The translations under genes and the position numbers were made by a program. DNA of 64,000 nt from Enterobacter asburiae (lineage in GTDB: Bacteria; Pseudomonadota; Gammaproteobacteria; Enterobacterales; Enterobacteriaceae): the NCBI RefSeq assembly GCF_008080435.1, contig NZ_VRKN01000001.1, positions 558,001-622,000 on the forward strand, written 5' to 3'. How positions within the stretch are numbered: the first letter of the stretch is position 1; each line of letters opens with the position of its first letter. This document shows, piece by piece, positions 58,395-64,000 of this stretch. The notes under the pieces are model-generated. The model was given only the letters and a program-made list of their open reading frames with translations. It did not search any database and had not been told where the DNA came from.

Positions 58395-59446
58395 GCCCGA
58401 TTCGCGTGCTGGCGGTCGATGATTCTGCACTTATGCGTAACATGCTGAGCGCAGTGGTTAATCAGCAGCCTGATATGGAAATGGTCGGCACAGCGCCGGA
58501 CGCGTTTATCGCGCGCGAGCTGATTAAACAGCTGGACCCGGACGTGGTGACGCTGGATGTCGACATGCCCCGCATGGACGGGCTGGAGTTTCTCTCCCGC
58601 CTGATGCGTCTGCGCCCGATGCCGGTGATCATGATCTCCTCCCTGACCACGCGTGGTTCAAAGGCCACCCTTGCCGCACTGGAGCACGGTGCGGTCGATT
58701 TTCTGGCCAAACCGGAGCATCGCGGCGCGGGAAACATTGAAAGCTGGAGCCAGCAGGTCGTGGAGAAGATCCGCGTCGCGGCCCGCGCAAAGCTACTCCA
58801 GCGTAAGCAGAACGACACACCCGTCCTGGCGGGTATTCCCGTGCGCCAGCAGAGCATCATCGCCATTGGCTCGTCGACTGGCGGCACGGAGGCCCTGCGT
58901 CGGGTGCTGATGCCGTTACCGGTAAGCACGCCGGGGATCGTTATCGCCCAGCATATGCCCGCGGGTTTTACCTACTCGTTCGCCCAGCGCCTTGACTCAC
59001 TGTGCCAGATTGCGGTGCGTGAAGCGCAGGATGGCGAACCGGTTCTGCCGGGAACCGCCCTCATCGCGCCGGGGGATCGGCATATGGAGATCATCGGCCA
59101 TGACAATAGCTACCGGATCAGACTCAGCGATGCCCCGGCGGTCAACCGCCACCGCCCCTCTGTTGACGTGCTGTTCGATTCGGTCGCACGCCAGGCCAGT
59201 AAACATGCGAGCGCAGCCATTCTGACCGGCATGGGCGCGGACGGCGCACGGGGGCTGCTGCACCTGCGGCAAACCGGCGCTTTCACCCTCGCACAAAGCG
59301 AAGCGACCTGCGTGGTCTTCGGCATGCCCCGCGAAGCCATCGCCCTGGGGGCGGCGAAAAAGGTCATTGATCTTGACGATATCAGCCAGTGCTTGCTGGA
59401 CAGTTTTCATTATAAAAAACAACCCCAAACCGACTCACGACGTTAA
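58391..59446 (+). CDS. cheB: chemotaxis methylesterase CheB
   Basis: A 351-residue response regulator/esterase (E. coli 349). Receiver with DD at 10-11 and phosphoacceptor in VVTLDVDMPRMDG; catalytic triad in IGSSTGGTEAL (Ser), AQHMPAGFT (His) and GMGADGARGLL (Asp). It starts with GTG in a GTGA overlap with cheR. Confidence 0.97.
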   Translation: MSPIRVLAVDDSALMRNMLSAVVNQQPDMEMVGTAPDAFIARELIKQLDPDVVTLDVDMPRMDGLEFLSRLMRLRPMPVIMISSLTTRGSKATLAALEHGAVDFLAKPEHRGAGNIESWSQQVVEKIRVAARAKLLQRKQNDTPVLAGIPVRQQSIIAIGSSTGGTEALRRVLMPLPVSTPGIVIAQHMPAGFTYSFAQRLDSLCQIAVREAQDGEPVLPGTALIAPGDRHMEIIGHDNSYRIRLSDAPAVNRHRPSVDVLFDSVARQASKHASAAILTGMGADGARGLLHLRQTGAFTLAQSEATCVVFGMPREAIALGAAKKVIDLDDISQCLLDSFHYKKQPQTDSRR

Positions 59447-59458
59447 GGAGATTCACCC

Positions 59459-59845
59459 ATGTCGGATAAAAATTTGCGTTTTCTGGTGGTGGACGATTTC
59501 GCCACCATGCGACGCATCGTACGAAACCTGCTGCAGGATCTGGGCTACAAACACATTGACGAAGCGGAAGACGGCGCTGACGCACTCAACAAGCTGCGTG
59601 CAGACAAATTCGACTTCGTGGTCAGCGACTGGAACATGCCGAATGTGGATGGCCTGGAGCTGCTAAAAACCATCCGCACCGATGCCGCCATGGCAACACT
59701 GCCGGTCCTGATGGTCACCGCAGAAGCGAAGAAAGAGAACATCATTGCGGCAGCGCAGGCAGGTGCCAATGGTTACATCGTGAAGCCCTTCACCGCCGCG
59801 ACGCTGGAAGAGAAGCTGGGCAAAATTTTTGAAAAACTCGGGTAA
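59459..59845 (+). CDS. cheY: chemotaxis response regulator CheY
   Basis: A 128-residue single-domain regulator (E. coli 129). D12/D13 in [10 protein letters not shown], phosphoacceptor D57 in VVSDWNMPN, Thr in [11 protein letters not shown] and Lys in IVKPFTA. CheY-P binds FliM. AAGGAG precedes the start. Confidence 0.98.
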   Translation: MSDKNLRFLVVDDFATMRRIVRNLLQDLGYKHIDEAEDGADALNKLRADKFDFVVSDWNMPNVDGLELLKTIRTDAAMATLPVLMVTAEAKKENIIAAAQAGANGYIVKPFTAATLEEKLGKIFEKLG

Positions 59846-59850
59846 CCCTT

Positions 59851-60489
59851 ATGAACACCCCGTTAAACATGCAGGCGGATAACGCCAAAGAGATTTTTGT
59901 CCGCATTGGACAGCTGACCCGCCTGCTGCGCGACAGCATGGCCAATCTTGGGCTGGAACAAGCGATTATGGAAGTGGCGGATGCCTTTCCCAATACCCGC
60001 GACCGCCTGAACTATGTGGTTGGCAAGACGTCTGATGCTGCCGATCGTGCGTTGACCAGCGTCGAAGTGGCGCGCCCGTTACAGGAAGGGATGAGCGAAA
60101 GCGCTTCCCGCCTCAGCGAGCGCTGGGATGCCTGGTTTGAAAACCCGCAGCCGCTGGATGATGCCCGTGAGCTGGTGAAAGCAACACGCGGTTTCCTGCG
60201 TGAAGTACCGGATGTCACGCAGCAGACCAACCGCCAGCTGACCGAAATCATGATGGCCCAGGACTTTCAGGATCTGACGGGTCAGGTGTTGCAGAGCCTG
60301 ATGCACGTCATTGAAACGGTTGAGAAAGAACTGATCAGCGTGCTGGTGGAGAACATGAACGAGCGCGACATGGATGCCCTACCCGATGATGCGCACCTGA
60401 AGAACGGCCCGCAAATTGATACCAGCGCCGAAGGCATTGTCGCCTCTCAGGAACAAGTGGACGATCTGCTGGAGTCACTCGGCTTCTAA
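59851..60489 (+). CDS. cheZ: CheY-P phosphatase CheZ
   Basis: A 212-residue helical phosphatase (E. coli 214). The catalytic Gln is in MMAQDFQDLTGQVLQ and the CheY-binding tail is QVDDLLESLGF. It lies 5 nt after cheY. Confidence 0.97.
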   Translation: MNTPLNMQADNAKEIFVRIGQLTRLLRDSMANLGLEQAIMEVADAFPNTRDRLNYVVGKTSDAADRALTSVEVARPLQEGMSESASRLSERWDAWFENPQPLDDARELVKATRGFLREVPDVTQQTNRQLTEIMMAQDFQDLTGQVLQSLMHVIETVEKELISVLVENMNERDMDALPDDAHLKNGPQIDTSAEGIVASQEQVDDLLESLGF

Positions 60490-60507
60490 TCACGCCGGGC
60501 TAATGCC

Positions 60508-61653
60508 ATGTCAGAACAAAACGACAGCGAAAAAACAGAAGACCCCACACCCCACCGAAAGCAAAAAGCACGCGAAGAGGGACAGGTTCCCCGATCCCGT
60601 GAGCTGACGAGCGTTGCCATGCTGCTGGCGGGCTGGGGGCTGCTGGTGGCGGGCGGCGGGTATCTGGCTAAACAGCTGCAGCATCTGCTGCATAACGGGT
60701 TGACCTTCGATCGTCTGCTGGTCAGCGACCCTCAGCAGATGTTGCACCACGCCGCCTCGCTGCTGGGGATCGCTTTTCTGGCGATCCTGCCGTTCGTTGG
60801 CGGCCTGTTTCTTACCGCCGTTGCTACGCCGTCGATCATTGGCGGTCTGAACATCAGCGCCAAAGCGGTCAAATTTAACCTGAAAAAGCTCAACCCCCTC
60901 AGCGGAATCAAGCGCCTCTTCTCCGGGCAGATGGTGTCGGAGATGGTGAAGAGCATTCTGAAGGTGACGCTGGCAGGGATCGGCGGCGGGCTGTTTTTGT
61001 GGCTGAACAAAGCCCGGTTTATCAGCCTGGTGTTTGAGCCGCTGGGAATGGCGCTTGGCCATATCAGCGCCCTGCTGCTGGGCTGCATGCTGGTCATTAT
61101 TTTATCGCTGATCCCGATGGTGGCCTTCGACGTGTTTTACCAGCTCTGGAGCAACTTTAAAAAGCTGCGCATGAGCCTGAAGGAAATCAAAGACGAATTC
61201 AAAAATCAGGAAGGCGACCCGCAGATCAAAGGTCGCATCCGGCAGCTGCAGCGACAGATGGCGCAGCAGCGCATGATGACCGATGTCCCCACCGCCGATG
61301 TGGTGGTGAATAACCCGACCCACTATTCCGTGGCCCTTAAGTACCAGGAAGGGGCGATGGGTGCACCGATGGTGGTTGCCAGCGGTAGCGGGCTGATTGC
61401 CCTGCGCATCCGCGAACTGGCTGAAGAGAGCCGGGTTCCCATGCTTGAGGCGCCGCCGCTGGCACGCGCCCTGTATCGCCATTGTGACCCGGGCAGCCCG
61501 GTCCCCGCCGAGCTCTATAGCGCGGTGGCAGAGGTCCTGGCCTGGGTATATGGCCTTAAGCGCTGGCGTAAAGGCTACGGCTTGCGCCCGTTAACCCCTA
61601 AAGATCTTCCTGTTCCGGCAGGAATGGATTTTGCACAAGAGAGTAAAGAGTGA
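60508..61653 (+). CDS. flhB: export specificity switch protein FlhB
   Basis: A 381-residue membrane protein (E. coli 382). Four TM segments, then a cytoplasmic domain with the NPTH autocleavage site in VVNNPTHYSVALKY. It lies 18 nt after cheZ, so it is expected to be co-transcribed with the chemotaxis genes. Confidence 0.97.
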   Translation: MSEQNDSEKTEDPTPHRKQKAREEGQVPRSRELTSVAMLLAGWGLLVAGGGYLAKQLQHLLHNGLTFDRLLVSDPQQMLHHAASLLGIAFLAILPFVGGLFLTAVATPSIIGGLNISAKAVKFNLKKLNPLSGIKRLFSGQMVSEMVKSILKVTLAGIGGGLFLWLNKARFISLVFEPLGMALGHISALLLGCMLVIILSLIPMVAFDVFYQLWSNFKKLRMSLKEIKDEFKNQEGDPQIKGRIRQLQRQMAQQRMMTDVPTADVVVNNPTHYSVALKYQEGAMGAPMVVASGSGLIALRIRELAEESRVPMLEAPPLARALYRHCDPGSPVPAELYSAVAEVLAWVYGLKRWRKGYGLRPLTPKDLPVPAGMDFAQESKE

Positions 61654-63743
61654 TGGCCAATATCGCCACCCGATTACGTTTACCCAACATGAAGGAAACC
61701 CAGTGGCAGGTTCTGGCCGGCCCGGTGCTGATCATGACCATCCTGGCGATGATGATCCTGCCGCTGCCGACCTTTGTGCTGGACCTGCTGTTTACCTTCA
61801 ACATCGTACTGTCGATCATGATTTTGCTGGTCGCCATGTTTACGCAAAATACGCTGGAGTTTTCGGCGTTTCCAACGGTGTTGCTGTTCTCCACCCTGCT
61901 GCGTCTGGCGCTGAACGTCGCCTCCACGCGCGTGATCCTGATGAACGGGCATACCGGCTCGGAAGCGGCGGGTCAGGTAGTGGAAGCCTTTGGTCACTTC
62001 CTGGTGGGCGGAAATTTTGCCATCGGGATCATTGTGTTCATCATCCTGATCATCATTAACTTTATGGTGATCACCAAGGGTGCCGGGCGTATTGCAGAAG
62101 TGGGCGCACGCTTTTCTCTCGACGGCATGCCGGGTAAACAGATGGCGATTGACGCCGACCTGAATGCCGGACTGATCGGCGAAGAAGAGGCGAAACGTCG
62201 CCGTAAGGAGGTGACGCAGGAGGCCGATTTCTACGGTTCGATGGACGGTGCCAGTAAGTTCGTGCGCGGCGATGCTATCGCCGGGCTGCTGATTATGGCG
62301 ATCAATATCATCGGCGGTCTGGTGATCGGCGTGATGCAGCACGACATGTCAGCGGGCGTGGCGGGTGAAACCTATACCCTGCTGACCATCGGTGATGGTC
62401 TGGTGGCACAGATCCCGGGGCTGGTGATTTCGACCGCTGCCGGTGTGGTGGTGACACGCGTCGCCAACGATCAGGACGTGGGCGAGCAGATGGTCGGTCA
62501 GCTGTTTACCTCCCCGCGCGTGATTGTGCTGGCGGCTGGCGTCATTGGCCTGCTGGGCCTGATCCCCGGTATGCCTAACTTTGTTTTCCTGCTGTTTACC
62601 GCGGCCCTGCTGGCCATCGCCTGGTGGCTGCGCGGCCGCGAAGGCGATGCGAAGAAAAGCACAGGCGTGCAGGCCGATGCCGATGCCGTGGAAGATGACG
62701 TGGCGCAGGTCAACGAGGCGACCTGGTCCGACGTACAAATGGAAGATACGCTGGGCCTGGAAGTGGGTTACCGCCTGATCCCGATGGTGGATCACGAGCA
62801 GCAGGGTCAGCTGCTGACCCGCGTGCGCGGTATCCGCAAGAAATTCGCCCAGCAGATGGGCTTCCTTCCCCCTGCGGTGCATATTCGGGACAACCTTGAT
62901 CTGGCACCGACGCACTACCGCATCCTGCTTAAAGGGGTCAATATTGGTCACGGTGAAGTGCAGCCGGATCGCTGGATGGCGATCAACCCTGGCTGCGCAG
63001 AGGGCGAAGTCCCCGGCACGCCGTGTACCGAGCCGACCTTTGGTCTGCCGGCACTGTGGATAGATGAAGTTCACCGTGAACTGGCGCAGACGCTGGGTTA
63101 CACGGTTGTTGACCCGAGTTCCGTGGTGGCAACGCATCTTAACCATCTCATCAGCACCCATACCGAAGAGCTGTTTGGCCGTCAGGAGGCTCAGCAGTTG
63201 CTCGATCAGATCACGAAGCAGTCCCCTAAGCTGGTTGAAGATTTGATCCCCGCGGTGATCAGCCTGACCACGCTACACAAGGTGCTGCAGAACCTGCTTG
63301 CCGAGCGCGTACCGATCCGCGACATGCGCACCATCATCGATACGCTGGCGGAGTTTGCCACCGCCCAGAGCGATGCCGATGAACTGACCACCCGCGTGCG
63401 TGCGCGCCTTTCCCGCGCCATTACCCAACAGTGGTTCCCGGGCGACGGCGATATTCAACTGATTGGGCTGGATTTGTCGCTGGAACAACTGCTGGTCCAG
63501 GCCACCCAGAGCGGCAGCGCCATCGAACCGGGCATTGCGGAGAACCTGATGAAGCAGACCGAACAGGCGCTGCAGCATCAGGAGGGATTAGGCGCGCCAC
63601 CGGTGCTGCTGGTTAATCCGGCCCTGCGCTTGATGCTGTCGCGCTACCTGCGCCGCATTTTCCCGCAGATGGCGGTGCTGTCCAGCCAGGAGATCAATAC
63701 CTCGCGCAACGTGCGGATGACGTATCTGATTGGAGGTAAATGA
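61653..63743 (+). CDS. flhA: export gate protein FlhA
   Basis: A 696-residue export protein (E. coli 692). About eight TM segments in the first half, the FHIPEP-family signature AEVGARFSLDGMPGKQMAIDAD, and a large cytoplasmic domain that docks chaperone-substrate complexes. I use the ATG at 61653, which overlaps the flhB stop (TGATG); a GTG one codon earlier is possible. Confidence 0.97.
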   Translation: MANIATRLRLPNMKETQWQVLAGPVLIMTILAMMILPLPTFVLDLLFTFNIVLSIMILLVAMFTQNTLEFSAFPTVLLFSTLLRLALNVASTRVILMNGHTGSEAAGQVVEAFGHFLVGGNFAIGIIVFIILIIINFMVITKGAGRIAEVGARFSLDGMPGKQMAIDADLNAGLIGEEEAKRRRKEVTQEADFYGSMDGASKFVRGDAIAGLLIMAINIIGGLVIGVMQHDMSAGVAGETYTLLTIGDGLVAQIPGLVISTAAGVVVTRVANDQDVGEQMVGQLFTSPRVIVLAAGVIGLLGLIPGMPNFVFLLFTAALLAIAWWLRGREGDAKKSTGVQADADAVEDDVAQVNEATWSDVQMEDTLGLEVGYRLIPMVDHEQQGQLLTRVRGIRKKFAQQMGFLPPAVHIRDNLDLAPTHYRILLKGVNIGHGEVQPDRWMAINPGCAEGEVPGTPCTEPTFGLPALWIDEVHRELAQTLGYTVVDPSSVVATHLNHLISTHTEELFGRQEAQQLLDQITKQSPKLVEDLIPAVISLTTLHKVLQNLLAERVPIRDMRTIIDTLAEFATAQSDADELTTRVRARLSRAITQQWFPGDGDIQLIGLDLSLEQLLVQATQSGSAIEPGIAENLMKQTEQALQHQEGLGAPPVLLVNPALRLMLSRYLRRIFPQMAVLSSQEINTSRNVRMTYLIGGK

Positions 63744-64000
63744 TGATGAAAATAGGGCTTTGGCTGCTGCTGGTTTCGCCACTGGCCCTCGCGGCGGACG
63801 GTTCCTGGAGCGGCCAGAGCTTTGGCGGCACGATGACGCGCGGTCAGCAGGTATTGAAAAGCAAACCGGTAAAAAGCCCTTCTCCCCTGCCCGCGAGCGC
63901 TGTGGCATCACGTGTGAACTGGAAGATCACGCCCCATGGTCTTACCCCTGCCGGGTTTCGCATTCGCCTGTGCAGCGCGACACGTTGCGTGGCCTTACCC
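63743..64000 (+). CDS. flhE: flagellar protein FlhE, truncated by window end
   Basis: The first 86 codons are present. A signal peptide ends LALAA before DGSWSG. WKITPHGLTPAGFRIRLCSATRCVAL aligns with the E. coli FlhE core, with its two Cys. FlhE is a periplasmic protein that prevents proton leakage through the export gate. GGAGG lies 6 nt before 63743; ATGs at 63740 and 63746 are in the same frame. Confidence 0.92.
   Translation, partial: MMKIGLWLLLVSPLALAADGSWSGQSFGGTMTRGQQVLKSKPVKSPSPLPASAVASRVNWKITPHGLTPAGFRIRLCSATRCVALP

Overview
The window is chromosomal DNA of a member of the Enterobacteriaceae. The yedJ-porin pair at the left edge, the DcuS/DcuR-type regulators, the FumA/B-type fumarase, a REP-like element and the FlhDC-controlled peritrichous flagellar gene set all point there. 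Gene content would fit Enterobacter, Klebsiella aerogenes, Kosakonia or relatives; the species cannot be fixed by reading alone.

Left part (1-16249): C4-dicarboxylate and citrate metabolism. After a partial yedJ and an OmpS1/OmpC-type porin comes a MurQ-like sugar-phosphate etherase paralog. Then follow a DcuS/DcuR-like two-component pair, an ApbE flavin transferase and a 926-residue soluble fumarate reductase (old-yellow-enzyme, FMN-binding and flavocytochrome-c-type FAD domains). Divergent from the reductase are a DASS dicarboxylate transporter and a class I fumarase. A perfect FNR box lies in the divergent region. This reads as an anaerobic module: sense external C4-dicarboxylate, import it, make fumarate, and reduce it with NADH on a soluble enzyme whose FMN is attached by ApbE. 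A citrate/H+ symporter coupled to a ModA-like binding protein, and a LysR regulator, complete this half.

Right part (16361-64000): one contiguous flagellar and chemotaxis locus of about 47.6 kb, running off the right edge in flhE. Leftward units are flhDC-motAB-cheAW, fliA, flgBCDEFGHIJ, flgKL plus a receptor, fliDST and fliFGHIJKLMNOPQR. Rightward units are flgAMN, fliC and fliE-cheRBYZ-flhBAE. In E. coli these genes lie in several separate clusters. The FliA sigma factor looks divergent and probably starts at GTG. Sites before motA, flgK, flgM, fliD and fliC share a variant sigma-28 -10 element, mostly (A/C)CCGATGA.

Cargo: fliT-fliS-fliD-fliC and a small unknown gene are bracketed by two 153-bp direct repeats of about 95% identity. 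Between the flagellin module and fliR sit two tandem paralogous chemoreceptor genes (one shortened and missing the signalling tip), a DoxX membrane protein, and a ToxR/ToxS-like pair: a membrane-bound winged-helix regulator plus a small periplasmic partner. These, with the flagellin-module repeats, are the least ordinary parts of the window. No IS elements, CRISPR arrays, tRNA or rRNA genes were seen.
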